64,000 nucleotides of DNA from Nocardia kruczakiae NBRC 101016 (GCF_001612965.1 NZ_BDBL01000008.1:62001-126000); one strand, 5' to 3'; counted from the first letter of the stretch, positions 46,287 through 55,636 are shown. Numbers and translations are program-made. Notes: generated from the letters alone by a model not told the origin.

Positions 46287-47512
46287 CGCGAACCTCCCTT
46301 CGCACCGGCCAGTCCGGCCGCTTCGGCCCGTTCCACCACGGACGGCAGAACTTCCAACACTCTGTCGATCTCGGCCACGGTCGTCGTGTGGCCGAGTGAG
46401 AACCGCAGGGAACCGCGCGCCTGCCGCGGCTCCACACCCATCGCGAGCAGTACATGGCTCGGCGCGGCCACCCCGGCGTTGCACGCCGACCCGGTCGAGC
46501 ACTCGATTCCGGCGGCGTCGAGCAGCATCAGCAGGGAATCGCCCTCGCAGCCGGGGAAGGTGAAGTGGACGTTCCCGGGCAGGCGCCGATCGCCGGTGGC
46601 GCCGTTGAGGACGGCACCGGGAATCGCGTCGCGCACACCGGCGATCAGACGGTCGCGCAGGTCGACCAATTCCACTGTGCGCGCGGGCATTTCCCGTACG
46701 GTCTCCCGCAGCGCCGCAGCGATTCCGGCCGCGGCCGGCACATCCGAGGTGCCCGATCGCAGATCCCGCTCGTGGCCGCCGCCGTGCAGCAGCGGGACGC
46801 AGCCCACCTGCCGGCCCAGCAGCAGGACACCGCATCCGTGCGGACCGCCGACCTTGTGTCCGGCGAAACTGGCCGCGGCCAAGCCGCTCGTCGCGAAATC
46901 GATGGGCAGCTGGGCCGCCGCCTGCACCGCGTCGCTGTGCATCGGGATGTCGAATTCCTGTGCGACGGAAGCCAATTCGAGAATCGGCTCGATCGTGCCG
47001 ACCTCGTTGTTGGCCCACATCACGCTGACCAGGGCGGTGTCGTCGGCGTGCGCGGACAGCGCTGCGCGTAGCGCCCCCGGCGAGACGACGCCCTCCGCGT
47101 CGACGTCGAGCAAGGTGACCTGCGCGCCCTCGTGCTGCTGCAACCAGTCCACCGCGTCGAGCACGGCATGGTGTTCGACCGAACTCACCAGGATGCGGGT
47201 GCGGCGCGGATCGGCGTCGCGACGGGCCCAGAAGATGCCCTTGACCGCGAGGTTGTCGCTTTCCGTACCGCCGGAGGTGAAGATCACCTCGGAGGGACGC
47301 GCCCCGAGATCGGCGGCGACCGACTCACGCGCCTCCTCCAGCAGTCGGCGTGCGGTGCGGCCGGACCCGTGCAGGGACGAGGCGTTACCGACCGTGCCGA
47401 GCACAGCCGTCATCGCCTCGACGGCGGCCGGGAACATGGGTGTCGTGGCCGCGTGATCGAGGTAGACCGTCTTGGGCGCCGCTGCGACCGGACCCGGGAA
47501 AGCCGACATCAT
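46283..47512 (-). CDS. Cysteine desulfurase, IscS/NifS type
   Basis: 409 aa. PLP Lys in [13 protein letters not shown], substrate-binding [32 protein letters not shown] and active-site Cys in [11 protein letters not shown]. Equivalent of Rv3025c. Drives tRNA thiolation with mnmA and probably Fe-S cluster assembly. TAGGCT lies 9 nt before the first of two ATGs (47512 and 47509). Confidence 0.96.
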   Translation of the reverse strand: MMSAFPGPVAAAPKTVYLDHAATTPMFPAAVEAMTAVLGTVGNASSLHGSGRTARRLLEEARESVAADLGARPSEVIFTSGGTESDNLAVKGIFWARRDADPRRTRILVSSVEHHAVLDAVDWLQQHEGAQVTLLDVDAEGVVSPGALRAALSAHADDTALVSVMWANNEVGTIEPILELASVAQEFDIPMHSDAVQAAAQLPIDFATSGLAAASFAGHKVGGPHGCGVLLLGRQVGCVPLLHGGGHERDLRSGTSDVPAAAGIAAALRETVREMPARTVELVDLRDRLIAGVRDAIPGAVLNGATGDRRLPGNVHFTFPGCEGDSLLMLLDAAGIECSTGSACNAGVAAPSHVLLAMGVEPRQARGSLRFSLGHTTTVAEIDRVLEVLPSVVERAEAAGLAGAKGGSR

Positions 47513-48009
47513 GACCGATCCAGCCTATCCCACCGTTGACCTGCACACCTTGGGGGTATCCTTCCGCTTTCCGCGCACCACCTACGCTTCACCCCCATCG
47601 GCAACCCGGCGGCCCTCCCCCGATATTCCCGAGGATCGCCGAAGAATTCCGGCGCCCGATTCCCCGCAGCGACACCCGGGCGGTCGACGACCAAGCATGT
47701 GCTCAATATTTGCTGAGGCTTGCTCACGACCCGCCCCCGATGCCCGAACACACCAACACTACCATTCGAAAACGACTGGACTCCAGGTATTTTCGGGCCA
47801 CCGACCAGCGCGCGGGAAGTTTGCGGATATCGGCGTTTCTGACTAGGCTCCGGTGCGGAACGATCACCACGGTGGGGTCCGGTCAGCTCGAGCGAGAGCG
47901 ATTCCGATATCCCCGGCTCGCCGTGGATGTGTTGGGGGTTATTCGCAGACATTGACGGTTCGGCCCGGTATGCGGCAGATCGTGTCCGGGCTGTGAGGTG
48001 AGGAGAACG
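47513..48009 (+). other. Non-coding interval, lower GC than its surroundings
   Basis: No credible gene in 500 bp on either strand. Composition is more AT-rich than neighbouring genes (for example CTCAATATTTGCTG near 47701 and the CATTCGAAAACGACTGG stretch near 47762). TAGGCT at 47844-47849 is a likely -10 for the small gene at 48010, giving a leader of about 150 nt; a small RNA cannot be excluded. Confidence 0.4.
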
Positions 48010-48333
48010 GTGAGCGGCAAACTGATCACGGCAACTCCGTCGGCGGCCCTGCTGGTCGAGGAGATCGTCGATCGCTACGGCTCGGTCGAGCAGTTCTGCA
48101 ATCAACTCCGCCGGGATCTGGACGATCCGACCGTGCAATTGCCGCGCCTCACCCATCTGATGCCACCGGACGGCGGTCATTCCCAAGCCCATCTCGCCTG
48201 GTCACGGGTTGCGTGCCCGGAACCCGTGCCGGTGGGCGAACCCGGGCCGATCACACCCTCCCGAGCCCAGCCCCTGCCCGGCGAAGCGCACGTGCGCCGC
48301 CGCCTGTGGCACCGCTTGCTGCGCTGGTTGTGA
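48010..48333 (+). CDS. Small protein of unknown function
   Basis: 107 aa from GTG with GAGGAG 4 nt upstream. A helical N-terminal half (ATPSAALLVEEIVDRYGSVE, FCNQLRRDLDD) and a Pro-rich second half ending RRRLWHRLLRWL, an amphipathic basic tail. No family recognised; G/C at third positions is normal for a gene. Confidence 0.55.
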   Translation: MSGKLITATPSAALLVEEIVDRYGSVEQFCNQLRRDLDDPTVQLPRLTHLMPPDGGHSQAHLAWSRVACPEPVPVGEPGPITPSRAQPLPGEAHVRRRLWHRLLRWL

Positions 48334-48339
48334 TTCACC

Positions 48340-48807
48340 TCACCGAGCGGTGGGAGCGGCGCGGCGCACGGTCGAAACCAACTCTCGAGTCCGCTGCTGC
48401 GCCGCCGCATCCCCGCGCACACTGACGATCAGATCGGTGACACCGGCGCGGACGTATGCGCTGATACCTTCTGCCACAACATCTTCGGACCCCAGCAGTG
48501 CGGTCTCGTGCACACCGGTCAGATGCTGGCGATCCAGCAGAGCCCGGTAGCTCGGCAGCCGGGAAGCCGGGGCCAACGTCTGCGCCAACTCCTGCCTGAG
48601 GTCGTCCGGATCGTGGGTCACGGCCGCCGACACCACGACGACTGTTCGCGGTGCCGGCCGGCCCGCCGCGGCAGCCGCCGCCCCCAGTCGCGGGCCGATG
48701 TGCTCGGCGATGATGTCGGGTGTGGTCCACGTGGTCACCGAACCGTCGGCCAGTTCGATCGCCGCGACGGCGCATCCGGTCGCCCGGATCTCCTCGGTCC
48801 CGGTCAC
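48340..48807 (-). pseudogene. 5'-truncated F420-dependent luciferase-like oxidoreductase
   Basis: The frame encodes only the last 155 or so residues of a TIGR03564-type LLM protein, normally about 265-300 aa: AIELADGSVTTWTTPDIIAEHI, AAAAAGRPAPRTVVVVSAAV, LPSYRALLDRQHL and the C-terminal GVTDLIVSV. The N-terminal half of the TIM barrel, including the cofactor-contacting strands, is missing; instead the frame runs into unrelated sequence near the thioesterase start. Probably a decayed remnant. Confidence 0.75.
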
Positions 48808-48901
48808 GCTTCGCCGACCCCGGACGTGGTCGCCGGCCCCCGGCGGTCGATGATCGTGGTTGCCCGGCCGTGGTCGGCCGGTGAGGAAGGAGTTCGGCCA
48901 C

Positions 48902-49717
48902 ATGAACAGTGCGTTCTTCCGCGTCAAGCACGAGGACACCGAGGAACTGCATCCCGAACCTCGCGCGGGCAGCGGCTGGGGTGCGGATCAGATGCGCGGG
49001 CCGGCCGTCAGCGCCGCGCTGGCGCGCGAGGCCGAGCGGACGGTCGAGACCCTGGGCCGTCCTGATCTGCAGCCGGTCCGGTGGACGCTCGATCTGTTCC
49101 GCGCGGTGCGGATGCGCCCCTCGGTGACCTCCGCGACGATCGTCCGCGAAGGCCCCCGTCTCTGCCTGGTCGATGCGGTGCTGACCCAGGACGGCCAACC
49201 GGCGGCCCGCGCGAGCGCACTGTTTCTGCGACCGAGCGAGGCCCCGCCCGGGCAGGTCTGGTCCGGCGGCACCATACCCGCCGCCCCCGCCGCGGGCCGG
49301 CGGCCCACCCTAGACACGGAACGGCTGTACCACACCGAATCCGAGGGCTGGGGCGAGTGGACCGACGCCTTCCGCGACAGCCCCCGAAAACGTATCTGGC
49401 ACTTCGCCATTCCGGTGGTCGACGGCGAGGAGCCGACCCCGTTCCAGTTCGCGGCCTCGGTCGCCGACGTCACCAATATGGTGTCCAATCTCGGCAGCGC
49501 GGGCCTGGAATACATCAATCCCGATGTGACGATGGCGATTACGCGCCTGCCGGCCGAGAGGGAAGTCGGCCTCGCACTGACCGAACGCGTCGAACACCAC
49601 GGCCTCGCCGTCGGCACCGCGGTGATGTTCGACCGCGACGGCGTCCTCGGCACCACCACCGTCTCCGCCATCGCCAACGCCCGCCGCGCCGTCCGCATCG
49701 ACCGCGGACGCGACTGA
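48902..49717 (+). CDS. Acyl-CoA thioesterase-like double-hotdog protein
   Basis: 271 aa from ATG with AAGGAG 9 nt upstream. Two hotdog halves: RGPAVSAALAREAE with PVRWTLDLFRAVRMRPS, and a C-terminal half with QFAASVADVTNMVSN, YINPDVTMAITRLP and GLAVGTAVMFDRDGVLG. The family includes TesB-like and 4HBT_3 proteins that hydrolyse acyl-CoA. Flanked on both sides by remnants of luciferase-like genes. Confidence 0.8.
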   Translation: MNSAFFRVKHEDTEELHPEPRAGSGWGADQMRGPAVSAALAREAERTVETLGRPDLQPVRWTLDLFRAVRMRPSVTSATIVREGPRLCLVDAVLTQDGQPAARASALFLRPSEAPPGQVWSGGTIPAAPAAGRRPTLDTERLYHTESEGWGEWTDAFRDSPRKRIWHFAIPVVDGEEPTPFQFAASVADVTNMVSNLGSAGLEYINPDVTMAITRLPAEREVGLALTERVEHHGLAVGTAVMFDRDGVLGTTTVSAIANARRAVRIDRGRD

Positions 49718-49726
49718 GGGCGCGGC

Positions 49727-49836
49727 GAGACGCCGGTGCGGACCAGGTGGCGCTGCCGGCACCGATCGGCACCGAATTCGCCTCCGGCATCGAACAGCTG
49801 GTGTCGATCGCGCCCGCGCTGAACGAGATCGGCTGA
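49727..49836 (+). pseudogene. C-terminal coding remnant, luciferase-like in character
   Basis: Directly after the thioesterase stop, a +1 frame reads RDAGADQVALPAPIG then TEFASGIEQLVSIAPALNEIG and stops at 49836. About 90% of its third codon positions are G or C, and the AGADQVAL and APALNEIG words recall C-termini of F420-dependent LLM enzymes. There is no upstream gene in this frame that it could belong to. Confidence 0.4.
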
Positions 49837-49891
49837 ACGCGCCGCCTCCGCCCTCCCCCGCCGCAGCCGGTCCCGGGCGTATGGTCGCCGC

Positions 49892-50101
49892 ATGCGCCTG
49901 AGCACCCGGAATCAGCTCGACGGCACCGTCGTCTCGGTCACTCGCGGTGCGGCCATGGCGGTCGTGCGGGTCCGCCTCACCGGCGGAGACGAGATCACAT
50001 CCTCCATCACCCGCGATGCCGTGGACGATCTCGGGCTCGCCGAGGGATCGGCGGTCAAGGTGCTGATCAAATCGACCGAGGTCACCCTCGGGATCGAATA
50101 G
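49892..50101 (+). CDS. Molbindin-like TOBE-domain protein
   Basis: 69 aa, a single TOBE domain: TRNQLDGTVVSVTRGAAMAV, VTLTGG-like VRLTGGDEITSSITRDAVDDL and AVKVLIKSTEVTLGIE. Such Mop proteins oligomerise and store or buffer molybdate or tungstate. The same domain occurs in the regulator at 62412. Confidence 0.88.
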   Translation: MRLSTRNQLDGTVVSVTRGAAMAVVRVRLTGGDEITSSITRDAVDDLGLAEGSAVKVLIKSTEVTLGIE

Positions 50102-50201
50102 ATCCACCGGCGACGCCCTCCGGCCGCACACGTAGCCTGGTCTGGTTCGTTCCGGACGCGGCCGATGCCGGCCGGGTCGTGCCGATGGAGGATGTGCCGT
50201 T

Positions 50202-51578
50202 GTGACCGTCACGCTGCGTCCGGACGCCCGATTGCGGTCCTCGCCCGACGGACGAGTGCTGCTCGGCGGCAGTCCGCTGCGGATGCTGCGCCTCTCCCCC
50301 GCCGGTGCCCGCCGGGTGCGGGCGTGGTTCGCGGGCGAACCGGTGGGCAGTGACCCGGGCGCGCAGGCGCTGGCGCAGCGGATGCTGGCGGCGGGCGTCG
50401 CGCATCCGACGATCGACCGGGGCGGTCACACCATCGCCGATGTCACTGTCGTCGTCCCGGTCAAGGACAACGTCGCCGGGCTCACCCGGCTGCTCGCCGC
50501 GACCTGCGATGTGGGTTCCCGCATCGTGGTCGACGACGGTTCCGCCGAACCGATCACCGGTCATATCGCCGCGGACGGGGAGCTACCGCCGAGCGTGACG
50601 ATCATCCGGCACGGGTCCGCGCGTGGCCCGGCGGCGGCACGCAACAGCGGATACCGGGCGGTGCGCACCGAGCTGATCGCCTTTCTCGATTCCGATATCG
50701 TGCCCGATCCGGGCTGGCTGGAACCGCTCCTGCCGCTGTTCGACGATCCGGCGGTGGCGGCCGTGGCCCCGCGGGTGCGGGCTTTCGAGCACGGCGTGCT
50801 CGGCAGATACGAGGCCCACCGGTCGAGCCTGGATATGGGTGGCGAACCGGCGGTGGTGCGGCCGGGCGGGCGCATCTCCTACGTCCCGACCGCGGCGCTG
50901 GTCGTGCGCCGCTCGGCCGTGGACCGGGCCGGCGGATTCGACGAAAGCCTGCGCTACGGCGAGGACGTCGATCTGATCTGGCGGCTCGTGGGCGACGGGA
51001 AACTTGTTCGCTACCAACCCGATTCGGTGGTCCGGCACGAGCCGCGCACCACGCTGCGGGCGTGGTTGCGGCAGCGCTACGACTACGGCACCTCCGCTGC
51101 CGTGCTGGCGCGGCGGCATCCGGGGCATCTGCACTGCGCGCGCCTGCCCCGCAGCACCGCCTTCCGCTGGGCCACGGTCGCGCTGGGCCGCCCGTGGCTC
51201 GGCATCGCGACGGCCGTCGGACCGGTGCGGCAACTGCGGCGGCTGCGCGCCGCCGGGCTACCGGCGTCGCTGGCCGCGACGGTGGTCGGCGAGGCCGAAC
51301 TGGCCGCCGGACGTCAGCTCGCCGATGCGCTGCGCCGAATCTGGTGGCCCGCAGCGTTGTTCGGTCGCCGGGGACGCCGGTTGCTGCTCGCGGCCTACCT
51401 ACCGGTGGTGGTCCGCGCGGTGACGGCCGGGCGGGATCCGCGGGCCGGACTGCTGCGCATCGCCGACGATCTCGCCTACGGGCTGGGAGTGTGGGCGGGA
51501 TGTCTGCGCATACGAACCGCGGAGCCGGTGGTGCCGCTGCTGTATCGCACCGACGGAGACGGCGATGCGCCTCGCTGA
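50202..51578 (+). CDS. mftF: Mycofactocin glycosyltransferase
   Basis: 458 aa from GTG. GT-A family 2 domain at about residues 80-290: VTVVVPVKDN, VDDGSAEPI, GPAAARNSGYRA, FLDSDIVPDPGW (DxD) and FDESLRYGEDVDLIWRL, then a C-terminal region with basic membrane-associated helices (ALGRPWLGIATAVGP, RRLLLAAYLPVVVRAV). This matches MftF, which adds beta-1,4-glucose chains to the redox cofactor mycofactocin. Its last 14 nt overlap mftE. The precursor and radical-SAM genes mftABC and mftD are not in this window. Confidence 0.88.
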   Translation: MTVTLRPDARLRSSPDGRVLLGGSPLRMLRLSPAGARRVRAWFAGEPVGSDPGAQALAQRMLAAGVAHPTIDRGGHTIADVTVVVPVKDNVAGLTRLLAATCDVGSRIVVDDGSAEPITGHIAADGELPPSVTIIRHGSARGPAAARNSGYRAVRTELIAFLDSDIVPDPGWLEPLLPLFDDPAVAAVAPRVRAFEHGVLGRYEAHRSSLDMGGEPAVVRPGGRISYVPTAALVVRRSAVDRAGGFDESLRYGEDVDLIWRLVGDGKLVRYQPDSVVRHEPRTTLRAWLRQRYDYGTSAAVLARRHPGHLHCARLPRSTAFRWATVALGRPWLGIATAVGPVRQLRRLRAAGLPASLAATVVGEAELAAGRQLADALRRIWWPAALFGRRGRRLLLAAYLPVVVRAVTAGRDPRAGLLRIADDLAYGLGVWAGCLRIRTAEPVVPLLYRTDGDGDAPR

Positions 51579-52248
51579 TCTGACCTCGGCCGACCTCGCC
51601 GCGGCCGATCGGGCACCGCTGCTGGCGATTCCGCTCGGCGCGACCGAACAGCACGGACCGCATCTACCGCTGGGCACCGACACCGCCGTGGCCGTGGAAC
51701 TGTGCCGCCGTTTGGTCGCCACACGTCCGGATGTCGTTGCGGCGCCGGCGATCCCGTACGGGTCCAGTGGTGAACACGCCGGATTCCCGGGAACACTGTC
51801 GATCGGGCACCGCGCCCTCGAACTGCTGATCGTCGAATTGGTGCGCTCGGCAGACGAATTCGCGGGCGTGATCCTGGTGAACGGACACGGCGGGAATCTC
51901 GAACCGCTGCGGGCCGCCCAACGCCTCCTCACCACGGAAGCCCGACCGACCCTGGTGTGGTCGCCTACCGGCCCCGCCGACGACACCCACGCCGGACACG
52001 CGGAAACCTCGGTCATGCTCCGTCTGGCCCCGGAGCTGGTCGCGATGCACCGCGCCGAACCCGGCACGACCCGGCCGCTGCGCGAGCTGATGCCGCGCCT
52101 GCGCTCGGGCGGTGTGAAAGCGGTGAGCGCCAACGGAATACTCGGCGATCCGACCACCGCCGACGCCGCCGAGGGCGCGCGGATACTCGAACGCTGGACA
52201 AGCGCCTTGATCGCCGCGGTCGCCGAAAAGTTCCCCGAACCGCGCTGA
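51565..52248 (+). CDS. mftE: Mycofactocin precursor peptide peptidase (creatininase family)
   Basis: 227 aa. Creatininase-fold metal motifs: ATEQHGPHLPLGTD, the Glu in SSGEHAGFPGTLS, VNGHGGN and DDTHAGHAETS. MftE releases the C-terminal dipeptide from the MftC-modified precursor. Gene order here is mftF-mftE, opposite to the mycobacterial mftE-mftF order. Confidence 0.88.
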   Translation: MRLADLTSADLAAADRAPLLAIPLGATEQHGPHLPLGTDTAVAVELCRRLVATRPDVVAAPAIPYGSSGEHAGFPGTLSIGHRALELLIVELVRSADEFAGVILVNGHGGNLEPLRAAQRLLTTEARPTLVWSPTGPADDTHAGHAETSVMLRLAPELVAMHRAEPGTTRPLRELMPRLRSGGVKAVSANGILGDPTTADAAEGARILERWTSALIAAVAEKFPEPR

Positions 52249-52322
52249 GGCGGCCGCATCACGGCGGAAAATCGGCCTAGCCTTGGCGAACCCACTGCAT
52301 CGCGATCGATGGAGGTAACGAC

Positions 52323-52697
52323 ATGGCCTGGACCACCGCTCAGCTCGATCGGATCGGATCGTCCGAGGAACTGGAGATCACCAGCTACTACGAGAACGGC
52401 GCACTGCGGGACTGGACCACCATCTGGGTCGTGCGCGTCGACAACGATCTCTACATCCGCTCCGCGTACGGACAATCCGGCGGGTGGTACCGCCACGCCA
52501 TGCACACCCGCGGCGCGCGCGTGCGCGCTCACGCCGTGGAAACCGACGTGACCCTGCACCCGGTGACGGAGTCCTACATCAACGACCGCGTCCGCAAGGC
52601 CTACGAGTCGAAGTACCGCGACCAGCCCAGCGCCCTCGAACCGATGCTGGCCCCCGCCGCCGAGAACACCACCCTGCGCGTGGACCCGGTTGGGTAG
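52323..52697 (+). CDS. DUF2255 family protein
   Basis: 124 aa with GGAGG 7 nt before ATG. Pattern TTIWVVRVDNDLYIRSAYG, GWYRHAM and ESYINDRVRKAYESKYRDQP is that of DUF2255, small split-barrel-like proteins of unknown function, often found with F420 or reductase genes. Independent transcription unit. Confidence 0.85.
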   Translation: MAWTTAQLDRIGSSEELEITSYYENGALRDWTTIWVVRVDNDLYIRSAYGQSGGWYRHAMHTRGARVRAHAVETDVTLHPVTESYINDRVRKAYESKYRDQPSALEPMLAPAAENTTLRVDPVG

Positions 52698-52799
52698 TCC
52701 GGGGATCGGCTGTGTTCGCAGGGCAACCCCGAGGAGTACGAGCGGCGGATCCGGTGCACGCCGACGCCACGTGAGCCGCCGGTCCGCCGCTGTTCCGGG

Positions 52800-53702
52800 T
52801 CACCGCCCGGTGAAGTAGTGGCCCTCCTCCAAATCCTCGATGAGGTTGGGGTGCAAGGGTTTCCATCCGAGCAGAGCGGTTGTCGCCTCGGCCGTGGTGG
52901 GGTTGTCGAGCTGGACCATCGGGGCGAGGAAGCCGAAGTGGCCGGGGGCGTCCTCGGCGGCGATGCTCACGACCGGCACGTCCAGGTGACGGCCGATCAC
53001 CTCGGCGATGCGGCGCAGCGGTATGCCTTCGTCGCCGACGGCGTGCAGGCGGGTGCCGGCGGGGGCGGATTCCAGAGCCAACCGGTACAGAGTCGCCGCG
53101 TCGAGGGTGTGGCCCGCCGGCCAGCGGTTGCCGCCCTCGCCGACGTAGGCGGAGACGCCCTTCTCACGCGCGATGGCGATCAGGGTGGGCACGAAACCGT
53201 GGCGGTCGAGGGTGCTGTGCACGGTCGGTGGCAGCCGGACCACACTGGATCGGATTCCACGCTCGGCGAAGCCGATCACCTCGTTCTCGGAGTCGATGCG
53301 CGGACCGCCCGGTAGCGAGTCGGCTTCCGTGCCGGTTCGCCCCAGGGCCGCGAGCAGACCCGTTCCGGATGTGCTGACCAGCGGCTTACCCGATCCGGCC
53401 AGGGCATCGCCGAACGCCAGGACCACCCGCAGATCGGTATCGGCCGCACCGAGGAAGTCTCCGGCGATCATGTTCTCGTGTTTGAACGCCAGATGGATGA
53501 CGCCGTCGGCCGCGGCCGCCGCCTCAGCCAGCGCCTCCGGATCGTCGAGATTTCCGCGACGCACCTGCGCTCCCGCGGCCTCCAACGCCGCGGCCGAGGC
53601 ATCCGATCGGGCCAGTCCGACCACCTCGTGCCCCGCCGACAGCAGTTCCGGAACGACCGCGGACCCCACATGTCCCGACGCCCCGGTGATGAATACGCGC
53701 AT
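52800..53702 (-). CDS. NAD(P)-dependent epimerase/dehydratase-type reductase
   Basis: 300 aa. Rossmann motif FITGASGHVGSAV, VVGLARSDASAAAL, RGNLDD and AADGVIHLAF at the N-terminus: an extended/atypical SDR of the NAD(P)H-binding class. The catalytic Tyr-x-x-x-Lys is not at its normal place (SENEVIGFAERG region), as in atypical SDRs. Substrate unknown. Its promoter is bracketed by an inverted repeat. Confidence 0.85.
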   Translation of the reverse strand: MRVFITGASGHVGSAVVPELLSAGHEVVGLARSDASAAALEAAGAQVRRGNLDDPEALAEAAAAADGVIHLAFKHENMIAGDFLGAADTDLRVVLAFGDALAGSGKPLVSTSGTGLLAALGRTGTEADSLPGGPRIDSENEVIGFAERGIRSSVVRLPPTVHSTLDRHGFVPTLIAIAREKGVSAYVGEGGNRWPAGHTLDAATLYRLALESAPAGTRLHAVGDEGIPLRRIAEVIGRHLDVPVVSIAAEDAPGHFGFLAPMVQLDNPTTAEATTALLGWKPLHPNLIEDLEEGHYFTGR

Positions 53703-53756
53703 GGAAAGACCTTCCCGCGAGGAATACGCCGCGTTGTGCGCGGCGGCCGCCGATGT

Positions 53757-53799
53757 CAGCGACTGCCATCACGCTACACCTGTACGTCAGTCGCTGTCA
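53757..53799 (-). promoter_or_regulatory. Promoter of the SDR gene bracketed by a 9-bp inverted repeat
   Basis: Minus strand TGACAG (53794-53799), 17 nt, TAGCGT (53771-53776). CAGTCGCTG (53788-53796) overlaps the -35 and CAGCGACTG (53757-53765) covers the expected start site, so one regulator could bind both arms and repress. The -35 arm lies within the last codons of the GNAT gene. Confidence 0.55.
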
Positions 53800-54215
53800 T
53801 CACCTGAATTCAGGCGTACCCGAAATCGTTCGACGTCCGGGTACTTCTCACCCAGCGACGTCACGCCGAATCCCAGCGCCACATAGAAGCCGAGCGCCGA
53901 GCGGTCCGTTTCGGCGACGATCGGCACGGTGGGATCGTCGGCGCGGATTCGCGCCACCAACCGGCGCCCGACCCCTCGCCCGCGAGACGATGTCGCGATG
54001 TGCAGCAGCACGATCCGATCCGCACATCGTTCGTACCCGGCCACGCCGATGGGTTCGGACTCGCGAAATGCCACCAGCAGAGCTGTCGCCGGATCATCGC
54101 GGTAGCGGCGCATCACCGCGTCGAGGCGGGCCTCACCGCCACCGACGGCCGCCGACAACAGCGAACGCACCCGGATGTCCGCCGCGAGATCGCGGCCGGT
54201 TCGAAGCGTCGTCAT
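53787..54215 (-). CDS. GNAT-family N-acetyltransferase
   Basis: 142 aa. Acetyl-CoA-binding segment IVLLHIATSSRGRGVGRRLV (R-x-x-G-x-G/R) and the C-terminal SALGFYVALGFGVTSLGEKY. The short, mainly catalytic-core protein gives no hint of its substrate. Lies between the TetR gene and the SDR gene on the same strand. Confidence 0.87.
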   Translation of the reverse strand: MTTLRTGRDLAADIRVRSLLSAAVGGGEARLDAVMRRYRDDPATALLVAFRESEPIGVAGYERCADRIVLLHIATSSRGRGVGRRLVARIRADDPTVPIVAETDRSALGFYVALGFGVTSLGEKYPDVERFRVRLNSGDDSD

Positions 54216-54272
54216 CCGGGCACCGTATCCCTGCGCAACATTGCGCGAGCGGCCCCTGCCGCGCGGTAGCTC

Positions 54273-54908
54273 TCAGGCCGAATTCGCTTCGCGGCGTTCG
54301 ATTTCCGCGGTGCTCCAGGCGCCGATCATACGGGCGGTCATGACGATGGCTTCGCGGCGTTCCTCGGGGTCGACCTCGAGCGCGGAGGCCCGCAGGACCG
54401 CGGAGAATCCGGTGTTCACCAGAACGAAGGCCATGACGTCGAGTTCGTGGTCGTCGCTGGGGCCGAGGATCTGGATCAGCAGCACCTTCACCAGCAGCCG
54501 CAGGCGCGGTTCGAATTCGGGGATGCCGCTGTTGTAGAACTGCACCCCGGCGGCCAGGGCGCGGACGAGTTTCGCGTTGTCGACCAGTTCTTCGCAGATG
54601 GCGGCGAGGATGTCGGCGGTCATCTCCTCCACCGATCGGTCGGCGCGATCGAGGCGTTCGGTGAAGCGGCGTTCGATGCTCTCCAGCAGTCGTTCCAGCA
54701 ATTCCTCGACGATGACCGTGCGATCGGCGAAGTAGCGGTAGACGGTGCCGATGCTGAGGCCGGCCTCGGCGGCGATCCGGTTGGTCGAGGTGTTCTCGAT
54801 CCCGCGCTCACCGAACAACCGCGCCGCGGTGTCCAGGATGTGCTGGCGGGTTTCCTTCGCACGCTCCTGCGTCGGGCGTCGACGCTGACCGACCGCCTTG
54901 GACGGCAT
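54273..54908 (-). CDS. TetR-family transcriptional regulator
   Basis: 211 aa from ATG at 54908 (TAGGAG 6 nt upstream; GTG at 54911 is too close). HTH: RQHILDTAARLFGERGIENT, STNRIAAEAGLSIGTVYRYF. The C-terminal ligand domain is unspecific. It may act on the GNAT/SDR genes downstream, whose promoter holds an inverted repeat, or on itself. Confidence 0.93.
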   Translation of the reverse strand: MPSKAVGQRRRPTQERAKETRQHILDTAARLFGERGIENTSTNRIAAEAGLSIGTVYRYFADRTVIVEELLERLLESIERRFTERLDRADRSVEEMTADILAAICEELVDNAKLVRALAAGVQFYNSGIPEFEPRLRLLVKVLLIQILGPSDDHELDVMAFVLVNTGFSAVLRASALEVDPEERREAIVMTARMIGAWSTAEIERREANSA

Positions 54909-55084
54909 CACGCACTCCTACCTGATCTCGCGCCTGTTGGTCGGTTGCTCATCCTAGGATGGCCGCGAACGATATCCACCCTGTTCGGCGGCTCGCCACG
55001 ACGAATTGGCCGAGTCCACAAAGGACCGGCATTTCCGCTATTACATTGGCGCGACAGCGCATTTCCCGATTCGAGAGGCCGACC

Positions 55085-55636
55085 ATGCCGGACCGAGTAG
55101 TCGGAGTCGTACTCGCCGCCGGGGCGGGACGGCGATTCGGCCGCCCCAAGGCCACGGTCGGAAACTGGCTGACCATCGCGGTGGACGCCCTGCGCGACGG
55201 CGGATGCGCGGAGGTCGTGGTCGTGCTCGGCGCCGCCCGGGTTCCGCCGATTCCCGCGACCACCACCGTGGTGGCACAGGACTGGGCCCAGGGAATGAGT
55301 GCGTCGGTGCGCACGGGCGTCGGTGCGGCGCAGCGGCTCGACGCCGCGTACGTCGCGTTGCACGTGGTGGATACGCCCGATGTCGGCGCCGATGTGGTCG
55401 CCCGCGTGATCGAGGGCGCGATGTCCGACCCGTCCGGTATCGCGCGGGCGAGTTTCGCCGGACGTCCCGGCCATCCCGTGGTGATCGCACGCCGGCACTG
55501 GGCCGATCTGCTGCCGACCCTGTCCGGTGATCGTGGCGCCGCCGCTTATCTGCGTCGTGTTTCCGCGTCCACCGTGGAATGCGGTGACTTGGCCACCGGC
55601 CGCGATATCGACGATCCCGGCGACCTCGAACGCTGA
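55085..55636 (+). CDS. MobA/MocA-like nucleotidyltransferase
   Basis: 183 aa from ATG with GAGAGG 6 nt upstream. The signature GVVLAAGAGRRFGRPKA opens the NTP-transferase fold; DTPDVGADVVARVIEG and GRPGHPVVIARRHW follow, as in MocA-type CTP:molybdopterin cytidylyltransferases. It likely finishes the molybdenum cofactor of the CoxSML enzyme encoded on the opposite strand just downstream. It is a little shorter than typical MocA (about 195 aa). Confidence 0.87.
   Translation: MPDRVVGVVLAAGAGRRFGRPKATVGNWLTIAVDALRDGGCAEVVVVLGAARVPPIPATTTVVAQDWAQGMSASVRTGVGAAQRLDAAYVALHVVDTPDVGADVVARVIEGAMSDPSGIARASFAGRPGHPVVIARRHWADLLPTLSGDRGAAAYLRRVSASTVECGDLATGRDIDDPGDLER

Noticed and set aside
49718-50201. 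Mycofactocin precursor peptide mftA near mftF
   Set aside because: No short frame ending in a Cys-Gly-Val-Tyr-like sequence was found on either strand in this gap.
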